In this document: one piece after another, positions 35,444-43,417 of the stretch
Numbering within the stretch: position 1 is the stretch's first letter
Layout: each line of letters opens with the position of its first letter
Assembly: GCA_044866775.1 (NCBI GenBank)
Contig: JBIOUG010000035.1
Span: 9,565-73,564, forward strand
DNA from: DASUNQ01 sp044866775
Lineage (GTDB): Bacteria; Acidobacteriota; Thermoanaerobaculia; Multivoradales; UBA5704
Direction of reading: 5' to 3'
DNA: 64,000 bases
Notes under the pieces: generated by a model
What the model was told of the DNA's origin: nothing
Seen by the model: the letters and a program-made list of their open reading frames with translations, nothing else
Databases searched by the model: none
Translations under genes and position numbers: made by a program

Positions 35444-36739
35444 ATGCGATGGGCTTTCCTGAAGCTGCTGGGCGCAGCCGGCCTGGTCCTCGTGGCGGCG
35501 ACGCCGGCCTGGGCAGCCGGCTTCTCGATTTTCGAGCAAGGAGCCAAGGCGATGGGCATGGCCGGCGCCTTCACGGCGCAGGCCGACGATCCGTCGGCGC
35601 TGTTCCACAACGCCGGCGGCATCGCGTTTTTCGAGGAGACGGAGTACGCGGTCGGCTTCACCTGGATCCACGCCCTCGAGGCTGACTTCGAGGGTGCGCC
35701 GCCGTTCCCGGGCAGCGGCGTCAAGGAGGAGCAGAACCTCCTCTCGGAGTTCCCGCCGCACGCCTACTGGGTGCAGCCGATCAACGAGACCTGGAAGTTC
35801 GGGCTGGGCGTCAACTCGCCGTTCGGTCTCACCACGGAGTGGTCCGATCCGAACACGTTCTCCGGCCGCTTCCTCTCGTCGCGCGCGGCGCTGCGCGTCG
35901 TCGACATCAACCCGACGATCGGCTGGCGCATCACGCCCAACTTCGGGCTCGGCTTCGGCGCCGTCGCCCGCTTCTCGGACGTCGAGCTCGAGCGTCACGT
36001 GCCGACCATCAACCCCTTCACCCAGCGCGTCGCCGACGTCGCCCGCCTCGAGCTGTCGAGCGACTTCGACAACGGCTACGGCTGGACCATCGGCATCCTC
36101 CACCAGTGGAACAACAGCTTCTCCTGGGGCCTCTCCTATCGCAGCAAGGTGGAGGTCGACTACCAGGGCGAGGCGCGGCTGACCCAGATCTCGACCGGGA
36201 TCCCGGCCTTCGACGCGGTCATCAGGACCCGCCTGCCTTTCGACACCGACCTGCCGGTCGAGACCGCGATCGAGTTCCCGGACGAGGCGAGCCTGGGGCT
36301 GGCCTTCGCGCTCAGCCCCAACCTGCTGCTCGAGACCGACGTCAACTGGACCGGCTGGAGCACCTTCGACGAGGTGGACATCGACTTCACCGGCAATCAG
36401 CTCCCGGACGCCACGATCCTCGAGCGCTGGGACGACGCCTACAACTACCGCGCCGGCCTGCGCTGGACCCTGGCGTCGGGCAACCAGCTCCGCTTCGGCT
36501 ACGTCTACGACGAGACGCCGCAGCCCGAGGAGGCGGTGTCGCCGCTGCTGCCCGACGCCGACCGCAACGGCGTCACCATCGGCTGGGGCCACAGCGGCAA
36601 TTGGGACGTCGACCTCGCCCTCATGTACCTGCTCTTCCAGGAGCGCGAGCGCTTCCGCAGCTTCCCCGAGGAGGCCAACGACTTCTTCGGCTCCTACAAC
36701 ACCACCGCCGTGCTCTTCGGCGTGACCATCGGCCGGTGA
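35444..36739 (+). CDS. OmpP1/FadL-family outer-membrane transporter
   Basis: A 431-aa outer-membrane beta-barrel of the FadL family, which takes up long-chain fatty acids or other hydrophobic compounds. A signal peptide (residues 1-24, ending AWA) leads to the plug region GFSIFEQGAKAMGMAGAFTA and DDPSALFHNAGG, the family hallmark near residues 47-60. Alternating amphipathic strands fill the rest, and the protein ends in the typical barrel closure LFGVTIGR. The SGNH hydrolase gene starts 28 bp downstream, so a shared lipid-related function is likely. Confidence 0.92.
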   Translation: MRWAFLKLLGAAGLVLVAATPAWAAGFSIFEQGAKAMGMAGAFTAQADDPSALFHNAGGIAFFEETEYAVGFTWIHALEADFEGAPPFPGSGVKEEQNLLSEFPPHAYWVQPINETWKFGLGVNSPFGLTTEWSDPNTFSGRFLSSRAALRVVDINPTIGWRITPNFGLGFGAVARFSDVELERHVPTINPFTQRVADVARLELSSDFDNGYGWTIGILHQWNNSFSWGLSYRSKVEVDYQGEARLTQISTGIPAFDAVIRTRLPFDTDLPVETAIEFPDEASLGLAFALSPNLLLETDVNWTGWSTFDEVDIDFTGNQLPDATILERWDDAYNYRAGLRWTLASGNQLRFGYVYDETPQPEEAVSPLLPDADRNGVTIGWGHSGNWDVDLALMYLLFQERERFRSFPEEANDFFGSYNTTAVLFGVTIGR

Positions 36740-36767
36740 GCCTCACCGCGCGCGAAGGAGAACGATC

Positions 36768-38201
36768 ATGAACCCGAAGTCAGATCAGCGCCTGCTCCGG
36801 CAGGCGACTTCTCGGGTAGTGGAGCCCATCACCGGGCTCCGCAACCGCACCTCTCTCGGGACCGCGCTCCTCAGCCTGCTGCTGCTCGCCGGCGCCGCCG
36901 CCGCCGCGGCGCAGGTCGACACCGGCAGCGCCAACTTCACCCGCTACGTCGCGCTCGGCGACAGCCTGACGGCCGGCTTCAACTCCGGCGGCCTGGTGCG
37001 CGACGTCCAGATCAACAGCTACCCGGCGCTCATCTGGCGCCAGGCCACCGCCGGCGCCGCCGGCTTCGAGCAGCCGCTCGTCGGCCAGCCGGGCGCACCG
37101 CCGCTGCTGGTGCTGACCTCCCTCTCGGGGCCGACCATCGTGCGCAAGGCGGCGGAGAACGGCCCGCCGCTCAACCTCAACCTGCCCCGCCCCTACAACA
37201 ACCTGGCGGTGCCGGGCGCCAACGCGCGCGACGTCGTGGTGACCGTCTCGGGCGGCCTCCACGACCTGGTCCTGCGCGGGCAGGGCACGCAGCTCCAGCA
37301 GGCGGCCTTTCTCCAGCCCACCTTCGCAACCCTCTGGATCGGCAACAACGACGTCCTCGGCGCGGCGCTCTCCGGGCGCGTCATCGACGACGTGACGCTG
37401 ACCACCGTGGCGAAGTTCGAGGTCGACTTCCGCGCCGTCGTCAACACCCTGGTCGGCCGCGGCGCCAAGCTTGCGATCGCCAACATCCCGGACGTGACGG
37501 CGTTGCCCTTCGTCACCGCGATCGCGCGCGTCGTCGTCAACCCGCAGACGCAGCAGCCGGTGCTCGTCGGCGGCCAGCCGGTGCCGATCATCGGACCCGC
37601 CGGCCCGCTCGGTGCGGGGGACTTCGTACTGCTCTCGGCGGTCGACTTCCTGAGGAACGGCGTCGGCATCCCGGCGCAGCTCGGTGGCAGGGGCACGCCG
37701 CTCCCCGACGAAGTCGTGCTGAGCGCCGCCGAGGTGGCGGCGATCCGCGCCCGCACCGCCTCGTTCAACAGCATCATCCAGTCGGCCGCCAACCAGGCGG
37801 GCGCCGCGCTGGTCGACGTTCATAGCGAGTTCGAGGAGGTGGTGGCGCACGGCGTGAGCATCGGCGGCGTCACCTACACGGCGGCGTTCCTGACCGGCGG
37901 CCTCTTCTCGTTCGACGGCGTCCACCCGACGGCCTTCGGCTACGCCTTCATCGCCAACCTCTTCCTCGAGGCGATCAATCGCACCTACGGGGGCGAGATC
38001 CCGCCGGTCAGCCTCTTCCCGTTCATGTTCGGGCCGGAGGCGAGCGCCGGGATCATCCCGCTGGCGTCGACCGCGTCGTTCTCCGCCGACGCCTTGAGCT
38101 CGCTCTTCGGCGCGCTCCGCGTCCCGACCCCCAGCGCCACTGACCCCAAGCCCGGCAAGAAGCCCCGCGGCAAGGGCAAAGGCAAGGGCGGCCGACGGTA
38201 A
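36768..38201 (+). CDS. Secreted SGNH/GDSL-type hydrolase
   Basis: A 477-aa exported esterase/lipase-like enzyme. After an unusually long N-terminal stretch (about 30 residues) and a hydrophobic signal (LGTALLSLLLLAGAAAAAAQ) come the SGNH blocks: block I RYVALGDSLTAGF with the nucleophile Ser, block III LWIGNNDVLGAAL with Asn, and block V DGVHPTAFGYAFIA with Asp and His. The C-terminus is a Lys/Gly-rich tail (KPGKKPRGKGKGKGG). AAGGAGA precedes the ATG. The adjacent FadL-like porin suggests release and uptake of fatty acids from extracellular esters, as in other FadL-GDSL pairs. Confidence 0.9.
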   Translation: MNPKSDQRLLRQATSRVVEPITGLRNRTSLGTALLSLLLLAGAAAAAAQVDTGSANFTRYVALGDSLTAGFNSGGLVRDVQINSYPALIWRQATAGAAGFEQPLVGQPGAPPLLVLTSLSGPTIVRKAAENGPPLNLNLPRPYNNLAVPGANARDVVVTVSGGLHDLVLRGQGTQLQQAAFLQPTFATLWIGNNDVLGAALSGRVIDDVTLTTVAKFEVDFRAVVNTLVGRGAKLAIANIPDVTALPFVTAIARVVVNPQTQQPVLVGGQPVPIIGPAGPLGAGDFVLLSAVDFLRNGVGIPAQLGGRGTPLPDEVVLSAAEVAAIRARTASFNSIIQSAANQAGAALVDVHSEFEEVVAHGVSIGGVTYTAAFLTGGLFSFDGVHPTAFGYAFIANLFLEAINRTYGGEIPPVSLFPFMFGPEASAGIIPLASTASFSADALSSLFGALRVPTPSATDPKPGKKPRGKGKGKGGRR

Positions 38202-38228
38202 AGCCAATCAGCGACTGACGAAGGAACT

Positions 38229-38252
38229 GAGGGGCGGCCCACACCGCCCCTC
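38229..38252 (+). terminator. Stem-loop after the FadL-SGNH unit
   Basis: Perfect 9-bp stem GAGGGGCGG / CCGCCCCTC with loop CCCACA, 28 bp after the SGNH hydrolase stop. No T-run follows, so it could be a transcript-stabilising hairpin and not an intrinsic terminator. Confidence 0.5.
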
Positions 38253-38323
38253 GCCTCCGTCCCCCTCTCCCATCTTTCACCATTCGCGCAACCGGGGCCT
38301 TGCCGCCGCCCGGCCCCCTGAGC

Positions 38324-38329
38324 TAACTT
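38324..38329 (+). promoter_or_regulatory. Candidate -10 element (TAACTT), leaderless GTG start
   Basis: TAACTT ends 6 bp before the GTG at 38336 with no ribosome binding site in the gap CACCGA. Confidence 0.4.
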
Positions 38330-38335
38330 CACCGA

Positions 38336-39532
38336 GTGAAAACCCAGGTATCTAGTAGCACCTCCGTCCGGAGTCGGGCGGCGGGCACCGCCGTTCCCCT
38401 GCTGCTGCTCGCCCTCGGCGCCGGACCGGCGGCGGCCGACGCGCCGCCCCGCCTCGACGAGCGCGCTGCGGCGGCGCTCGGGATGCGCCCGGGCGAGCGG
38501 ATCTCGCCCGAGCGCCTCCAGACCCTCTACCGCGAGTCCCTCGGACTGTGGGCGGCCGGCCAGGTCGACGCCGCGGCCGAGCGCCTGATGGCGGCCGAGG
38601 CGGGGATGGTCGTGGAAGGCGACATCGAGACCAGGAAGCTCCTGCTCAAGGCGCAGGAGCAGGTGATCCGCGAGCTCGCCGCCAACAACCTCGAAGTACT
38701 GGTGCCGATGGCGATGCTCCATCACGAGATCTACCGCCGCCACCTCGAGCAGGGGACCGAGCGGCACGCGCTGCTGACCGTCCACGCCCGCAACATGGCG
38801 CGCGACCTCGCGCTGCTCTACGAGAAGCACGGCGGCACCGAGCAGGCGCGGACGACCTCGGCACGCGTCCTGACGAGCCTCGGCGGCTATCTCCTCGACT
38901 CCTCGCAGCAGCTCCTCGCCGGCCAGCTCTTCACTCTCGCCTCCGGCTTCGATCCCGGAAGCCTCGGCGCGCACCTGGGCCTCGCCACCATCTACGAGAA
39001 GAACGGCCGCTACGACGCCGCGGTGGGGAGCCTCCGCAACGCCGTCGCCGTCGATCCGATGCGCGTCGAGGCCTGGCTCCGGCTGGGGGTCAACCTGGCG
39101 CGCCTGGGACGCACGGACGAGGCCCGGCGGGCGCTCGAGCCGCTGGTCAAGATCGCCACCTGGGTCGGCGCGGTGGCGGTCCAGGAGCTGGCCGGGATGC
39201 AGATCAAGGACGAGCAGTGGCCGGCCGCCGAAGCGCTCCTGCGCGCCGGGATCGAGCGCATGCCGAACGAGGGCGTGCTCTATCTCCAGCTCTGCGCGGT
39301 GCTCGACCGGCAGGGCCGGCGGGGCGAGGCGCAGGAGATGATGAGCCGGTTCCTCGCCATCCCCGGCGAGGAGCGCGGCACCTCGCGCCTGCGCTACAAC
39401 CGCGATCCCGCCGAGGTCTGGGCCGAGGTGCGGAAGCGGCTCGACGAGAGCTCGCGCACCTCGCTGCCGATGCTCGCGCAGGCACTCGGCCTGCCGCCGG
39501 CGGCGCCGCGGACCGGAGAGGCCAGCCGATGA
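38336..39532 (+). CDS. Exported TPR-repeat protein
   Basis: A 398-aa protein with an N-terminal signal (hydrophobic core VPLLLLALGAGPAAADA) and tetratricopeptide repeats in the second half: LGAHLGLATIYEKNGRYDAA, VEAWLRLGVNLARLGRTDEA, AVQELAGMQIKDEQWPAAEA and VLYLQLCAVLDRQGRRGEAQ. Its role is probably as a protein-interaction scaffold in the periplasm. The stop overlaps the ATG of the VWA-domain gene, so the two are translationally coupled and probably work together. Confidence 0.85.
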   Translation: MKTQVSSSTSVRSRAAGTAVPLLLLALGAGPAAADAPPRLDERAAAALGMRPGERISPERLQTLYRESLGLWAAGQVDAAAERLMAAEAGMVVEGDIETRKLLLKAQEQVIRELAANNLEVLVPMAMLHHEIYRRHLEQGTERHALLTVHARNMARDLALLYEKHGGTEQARTTSARVLTSLGGYLLDSSQQLLAGQLFTLASGFDPGSLGAHLGLATIYEKNGRYDAAVGSLRNAVAVDPMRVEAWLRLGVNLARLGRTDEARRALEPLVKIATWVGAVAVQELAGMQIKDEQWPAAEALLRAGIERMPNEGVLYLQLCAVLDRQGRRGEAQEMMSRFLAIPGEERGTSRLRYNRDPAEVWAEVRKRLDESSRTSLPMLAQALGLPPAAPRTGEASR

Positions 39533-40710
39533 GGCGTCCCGCCGTCTCGTTGCTCGTCGTCGCGGCCCTCGTCCAGGCTCTCGCGGGCGGGGCCGCCGCG
39601 AGTGCCGCCGTCCAGCCGCGCATCCTCAGCCCGACCGCCGATCAGCCGGTCTTCGGCGCGACCGCCTTCGAGGCCGTCGTCGAGGCCAACGAGCCCGTGC
39701 GTCAGGTCGAGTTCCTGCTCAACGGCCGGCGGGTGGCGCTGTTCACGGCGCGGCCCTACCGCATGGTGGTCGAGGCCGGCGAGGAGAACGTCGAGCGCGA
39801 GTTCAAGGTCATCGCCACCGGCGCCTCGGGCGCGCGCGCCGAGGCCGTGGTGCGCACCCTGGCGGTGCACATCGACGACGAGATGACCTTGGAGCTCCAG
39901 CAGCTCTTCGTCACCGTGGGGCGCGGCGGCGGCCGGGCGCTCGACCTCGAGCCGGGGGACTTCGAGATCTACGACAACGGCAAGCGCCAGGACCTCGTCA
40001 CCTTCGGCCGCGAGGACATCCCGTTCACCGCCGTGCTGCTCGTCGACAGCAGCGAGAGCATGCAGGGCGAGCGGCTGCGCGCCGCGGTCGAGGGCGCGGC
40101 GGCCTTCGTCTCGGGCATGCGGCAGCTCGACCAGGCGATGCTCGCCCTGTTCTCCGACCGCCTGCTCGCGGCGACCCCCTTCACCGACGACCCGCAGGCG
40201 CTGCGCCAGCTCCTGACCGGCGTCGACGCCGGCGGCGGCTCGGCGATCGCCGACCACCTGTTCATGGCGCTCAAGGTGCTCGAGGCGCAGCAGGGGCGGC
40301 GGGTGGTGGTGCTGCTCTCCGACGGCGCCGACGTGCACAGCGTGCTGCCGATGGCGGACGCGCTGTGGAAGGCGCGCAGCAGCCAGACGCTGGTTTACTG
40401 GATCCAGCTCGGCGAGAAGGCCAAGCGGGTCTCGTTCTCGTCGGCCTGGCGCGACGCCGAGGCCAACGCCAAGGAGTACGAGCTGCTCGAGAAGACGGTC
40501 GACGAGAGCGGCGCGCGCATCGTCACCATCGGCAGCGTGGACGAGGTGAAGAGCGCCTTCGAGGCCATCCTGCGCGAGCTGCGCGAGCAATACGTCCTCG
40601 GCTACTACGCCTCCGACGCCAAGAACGACGGCCGCTGGCACAAGGTGGGCGTCCGCGTCCGCCGCCAGGGGTTCAACGTCCGCGTCCGCGACGGGTACTT
40701 CGACTACTAG
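39529..40710 (+). CDS. Secreted VWFA-related domain protein (acidobacterial type)
   Basis: A 393-aa exported protein. A signal peptide (about residues 1-27) precedes an Ig-like segment (ILSPTADQPVFGATAFEAVV...VEFLLNGRRVALF), then a VWA domain with MIDAS motif DSSESM near residue 175 and VVVLLSDGADVHS. It ends with LREQYVLGYYASDAKNDGRW, the closing signature of the VWFA-related family frequent in Acidobacteria. The function is unknown; metal-dependent adhesion or complex assembly is likely. It starts at ATG 39529 overlapping the TPR gene. A 33-bp palindromic element follows 14 bp after the stop. Confidence 0.88.
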   Translation: MRRPAVSLLVVAALVQALAGGAAASAAVQPRILSPTADQPVFGATAFEAVVEANEPVRQVEFLLNGRRVALFTARPYRMVVEAGEENVEREFKVIATGASGARAEAVVRTLAVHIDDEMTLELQQLFVTVGRGGGRALDLEPGDFEIYDNGKRQDLVTFGREDIPFTAVLLVDSSESMQGERLRAAVEGAAAFVSGMRQLDQAMLALFSDRLLAATPFTDDPQALRQLLTGVDAGGGSAIADHLFMALKVLEAQQGRRVVVLLSDGADVHSVLPMADALWKARSSQTLVYWIQLGEKAKRVSFSSAWRDAEANAKEYELLEKTVDESGARIVTIGSVDEVKSAFEAILRELREQYVLGYYASDAKNDGRWHKVGVRVRRQGFNVRVRDGYFDY

Positions 40711-40724
40711 AGTTTGACTAGAGC

Positions 40725-40757
40725 GGCGCGAAAGCTTTCGCGCCTTGGGCTCAGAGC
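40725..40757 (+). repeat. 33-bp palindromic element, between convergent genes
   Basis: Perfect 20-bp palindrome GGCGCGAAAGCTTTCGCGCC at 40725-40744, followed by a decayed tail (TTGGGCTCAGAGC). It sits between the convergent VWA and thioesterase genes and covers the thioesterase stop codon, so a hairpin here could act as a two-way terminator. Confidence 0.85.
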
Positions 40758-41080
40758 AGGGCGAAGGTTATCGTCGCCTTCGCCACCAGCTCGCCCTCCT
40801 GGGTGACCTCGCCTTCGGCGACCGCGAGGCGCCGGCCCCGGCGCAGCACGCGGCCGTGGCCGACGAGCCGCCCCGGCCTGGCGCGGGCGAGGAGGTTCAC
40901 CGTCACGGTGGCCGGCACCACCGCCGCGCCCACTGCCTGTGCCGCGGCCACCTCGGCAATCGTGGTGAGGACCGCGAAGTGGACGGTCTCGGGGGCGACG
41001 AGGTGGGCGGGCCCGGCCTCGAGCACCACAGCGCCGTCGGCGCCCGGCACGAGCCCCAGAGCTGCGTTGAAGCCGGTCAC
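40751..41080 (-). CDS. Hotdog-fold thioesterase (PaaI/DUF4442-like)
   Basis: A 109-aa protein covering a single hotdog domain. HFAVLTTIAEVAAAQAVGAA is the central helix, VTVNLLARARPGRLVGHGRV and VAEGEVTQEGELVAKATITF are the later strands. Such proteins hydrolyse acyl-CoA thioesters; the substrate is unknown. It is shorter than most (about 130-150 aa), the N-terminal strand being abbreviated. The GTG start at 41080 overlaps the end of a truncated PIN-toxin reading frame, which suggests that a deletion fused this gene to the toxin locus and may have removed its original 5' end. Confidence 0.7.
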   Translation of the reverse strand: MTGFNAALGLVPGADGAVVLEAGPAHLVAPETVHFAVLTTIAEVAAAQAVGAAVVPATVTVNLLARARPGRLVGHGRVLRRGRRLAVAEGEVTQEGELVAKATITFALL

Positions 41081-41172
41081 CAGGCAGCCTGCCTAACCCA
41101 GTTGGCTGGGAAGAGAACGTTCGGGATGAACCACTTGATCGCGACGCTGCTGTCTACGACCACTTTGTCCAT
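41077..41172 (-). pseudogene. Truncated VapC-type PIN toxin (31 codons left)
   Basis: ATG at 41172, two bases after the antitoxin stop, starts DKVVVDSSVAIKWFIPN, the first PIN-domain strand with its catalytic Asp. After about 17 residues the homology ends, and a stop at 41077 overlaps the thioesterase start. A normal VapC has about 130 residues, so roughly three quarters is missing. Probably a deletion between the toxin and the thioesterase gene. Confidence 0.75.
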
Positions 41173-41174
41173 TG

Positions 41175-41411
41175 TCAGCGTGAGCTGTCGGCGCGCAGCA
41201 ACTCCGTGCTGTCCGGTAACTCGCCGTATTTCCCCCGGAGTTGTTCACGCAGCGAATCGATTCGGCGAACCGTCTCCCTTCGCTCTCGCCGCAGCTCCCC
41301 AGTGGATCCGATTGCGGCGAGGAGCCTCTCGACGCTGCCGAGTCCTCGATTCCGAGCTTCGGCCTCGAGCTGGTTGTAGAGATCATTGGAGAGGGTCAGG
41401 CTGTGGCTCAT
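41175..41411 (-). CDS. VapB-like antitoxin, orphaned
   Basis: A 78-aa protein with an N-terminal ribbon-helix-helix-like segment (SHSLTLSNDLYNQLEAEARN) and a charged helical C-terminus (RRERRETVRRIDSLREQLRG) ending YGELPDSTELLRADSSR. GGAGG precedes the ATG, with TACAAT about 20 bp further up. Its toxin partner downstream is truncated, so this is an orphan antitoxin that may still repress its own promoter. Confidence 0.7.
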   Translation of the reverse strand: MSHSLTLSNDLYNQLEAEARNRGLGSVERLLAAIGSTGELRRERRETVRRIDSLREQLRGKYGELPDSTELLRADSSR

Positions 41412-41492
41412 GGGGTCGCCTCCAGCGGCAATTGTATCAGTCGCCCCATTGATCGACCGGCTCCGCTGGCCCGGCGGAGGCCGGCGCCCGTC

Positions 41493-42365
41493 CTACCGCT
41501 TCTTCTCGTACGGAATCCCCAGCGCCCGCGGCGCCCGGGAGTGACCGATGAAGCCGGCGAGGACGACGATGGTCAGCGCGTAGGGGACGATCTGGATGAA
41601 CTGGACGGGGACCTGCGAGACCCCTTGCATCTGGATCGACAGCGCCTCGGCGAAGCCGAAGAGGAGGCAGGCGAGCGTGGTCGGCACGGGCCGCCACTTG
41701 CCGAAGATGAGCGCCGCCAGGGCGATGAATCCCCGTCCGGCCGACATGTTGCGGGCGAAGAGCGACGACTGGCCGATCGACAGGTAGGCCCCGCCGATCG
41801 CCGCCAGGGCGCCGGAGATCATGACCGCTGCGAAGCGTACCCGCGCCACGTCGACGCCGGCCGTGTCCGCGGCCTCGGGGTTCTCCCCGACGGCCCGCAG
41901 GCGCAGGCCGAACGGCGTCCGGTTCAGCACGTACCAGGTGACCGGCACCAGGGCGAAGGCGAGGACGATGGGCGCCAGCGGGATGAGCTGGCCCTTGGCG
42001 AGCTGCGGCGTGGCGCCGGTCGACTCGAAGAAGGCGCCCGAGAGGAGCGCCGGCATGCCGAGGAAGAGGATGTTGATCGCCGTGCCGCTCACCACCTGGT
42101 CGGCCTTGAAGTGGATGCAGGCGACGCCATGGATCAGGGCGACGACGACGCCGGCCGCGACGGCCGCGGCGAGTCCCACCCACGGGCTGCCCGTGAAGTA
42201 GGTGACGGTGGCGGCGGTGAAGGCGCCGGCCAGCAGCAGTCCCTCGAGGGCGATGTTGATGATGCCGGAGCGCTCCGAGAAGAGACCGCCGAGCGCCGCC
42301 AGCACGAGCGGGGTCGCGAGGCGGATCGCCGACAGCACCAGGATCAGGATGAGGTCGCCGCTCAT
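41493..42365 (-). CDS. BMP-type ABC importer permease 2 (NupQ/YufQ-like)
   Basis: Inner-membrane permease (290 aa) of the BPD_transp_2 family. It shows LVLAALGGLFSERSGIINIA and LEGLLLAGAF at the start, GENPEAADTAGVDVARVRFA in the cytoplasmic coupling loop and about eight or nine hydrophobic segments. It forms a heterodimeric pore with the preceding permease for nucleoside import. The ATG at 42365 overlaps the stop of permease 1 (ATGA). It ends the four-gene operon. Confidence 0.92.
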   Translation of the reverse strand: MSGDLILILVLSAIRLATPLVLAALGGLFSERSGIINIALEGLLLAGAFTAATVTYFTGSPWVGLAAAVAAGVVVALIHGVACIHFKADQVVSGTAINILFLGMPALLSGAFFESTGATPQLAKGQLIPLAPIVLAFALVPVTWYVLNRTPFGLRLRAVGENPEAADTAGVDVARVRFAAVMISGALAAIGGAYLSIGQSSLFARNMSAGRGFIALAALIFGKWRPVPTTLACLLFGFAEALSIQMQGVSQVPVQFIQIVPYALTIVVLAGFIGHSRAPRALGIPYEKKR

Positions 42366-43417
42366 ACGCCCTTCACCCGTCTCCCGAGAGGCCCGCGGAA
42401 CAGCGCCTCCGCCGCCACGAACAGGATGATGATGCCCTGCAGCACCATAACCAGGTCCTTGGAGACGTGCTCGGTGAAGATGTCGACGAAGAGACCGCCG
42501 CGCAGCAGGGCGCCGAAGAGCAGCGAGGCCAGGATCACTCCGCCGGGATGGTTGCGGCCCAGCAGGGCCACGGCGATGCCGGTGAAGCCGTAGCCCGCGG
42601 AGAAGCCGTCGTAGTAGCGGTAGCGGTAGCCCAGCACCTCGTTGATCGCCACCAGGCCGGCGAGGCCGCCCGAGATCGACATCGCCAGCACGATCTGGCG
42701 GCCGGTCGCGATGCCGCCGTACTGCGCCGCCGCGGGATTGGCTCCCGTGGCGCGGATCTCGTAGCCCCAGCGCGTGCGCCAGAGGAAGAGGTAGACCAGC
42801 ACGCAGGCGAGGAGCGCCAGCGGGAACGCCAGGTTGAGCGGGATGCGCTCCGGGAAGCCGGGGACGAACCTGCCGAGCCGGGCGATGTGCGCGCTCTCCC
42901 CGATCGGCACCGTCTCCAGGATCGGATCGCCCGGCGGCTTGTAGCGATATTGCGTGAAGTAGCTCGCCAGGGCGACGGCGATGAAGTTGAGCATGATCGT
43001 GGTGATGACCTCGTGGGCGCCGAAGCGGGCCTTGAGCACGCCGGGCACCGCGCCCCAGAGGCCGCCAGCGACGAGCGCGGCGAGGAAGCACAGCGGCACC
43101 AGCAGCCAGGCCGGCAGCCCCGCGAAGGTGATGCCCACCCAGGCCGTGACGAAGGCCGCTGCATAGAGCTGCCCCTCGGCGCCGATGTTGAGCAGGCCGC
43201 AGCGGAAGGCCACCGCCACCGCGAGCCCGGTGAAGATCAGGGGCGTGGCGTAGAAGAGGGTGTAGCCGATGCCGTCGGGCCAGGTGAGGGCGCTGCCGAT
43301 GAGCAGCGTGTAGGTGGAGACCGGGCTGTCGCCGACCGCCAGGATGATGACGGCGCCGGCAACGAAGGCTGCCGCCACGGCGGCGACCGGGAACAGGATC
43401 TCGCGCAGGCCTCTCAT
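42362..43417 (-). CDS. BMP-type ABC importer permease 1 (NupP/YufP-like)
   Basis: Inner-membrane permease (351 aa) of the BPD_transp_2 family. It has GLAVAVAFRCGLLNIGAEGQ, the EITTIMLN-type motif HEVITTIMLNFIAVALASYF and the coupling loop RATGANPAAAQYGGI. The insertion RYKPPGDPILETVPIGESAH is the periplasmic loop usual for the first permease. ATG 43417 overlaps the ATPase stop; its own stop overlaps permease 2. The tight overlaps imply equal synthesis of the two halves. Confidence 0.92.
   Translation of the reverse strand: MRGLREILFPVAAVAAAFVAGAVIILAVGDSPVSTYTLLIGSALTWPDGIGYTLFYATPLIFTGLAVAVAFRCGLLNIGAEGQLYAAAFVTAWVGITFAGLPAWLLVPLCFLAALVAGGLWGAVPGVLKARFGAHEVITTIMLNFIAVALASYFTQYRYKPPGDPILETVPIGESAHIARLGRFVPGFPERIPLNLAFPLALLACVLVYLFLWRTRWGYEIRATGANPAAAQYGGIATGRQIVLAMSISGGLAGLVAINEVLGYRYRYYDGFSAGYGFTGIAVALLGRNHPGGVILASLLFGALLRGGLFVDIFTEHVSKDLVMVLQGIIILFVAAEALFRGPLGRRVKGV

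Noticed and set aside
36821..36840. GGAGCCC / GGGCTCC hairpin in the SGNH hydrolase N-terminal coding region, partly like the tail of the 33-bp element
   Set aside because: The 20-bp palindrome is missing and the length differs; similarity is confined to a few bases.
41077..41080. UGA at the end of the truncated VapC considered as a selenocysteine codon, given selB in the window
   Set aside because: Sequence after the UGA is the thioesterase gene in another frame, with no PIN homology continuing.
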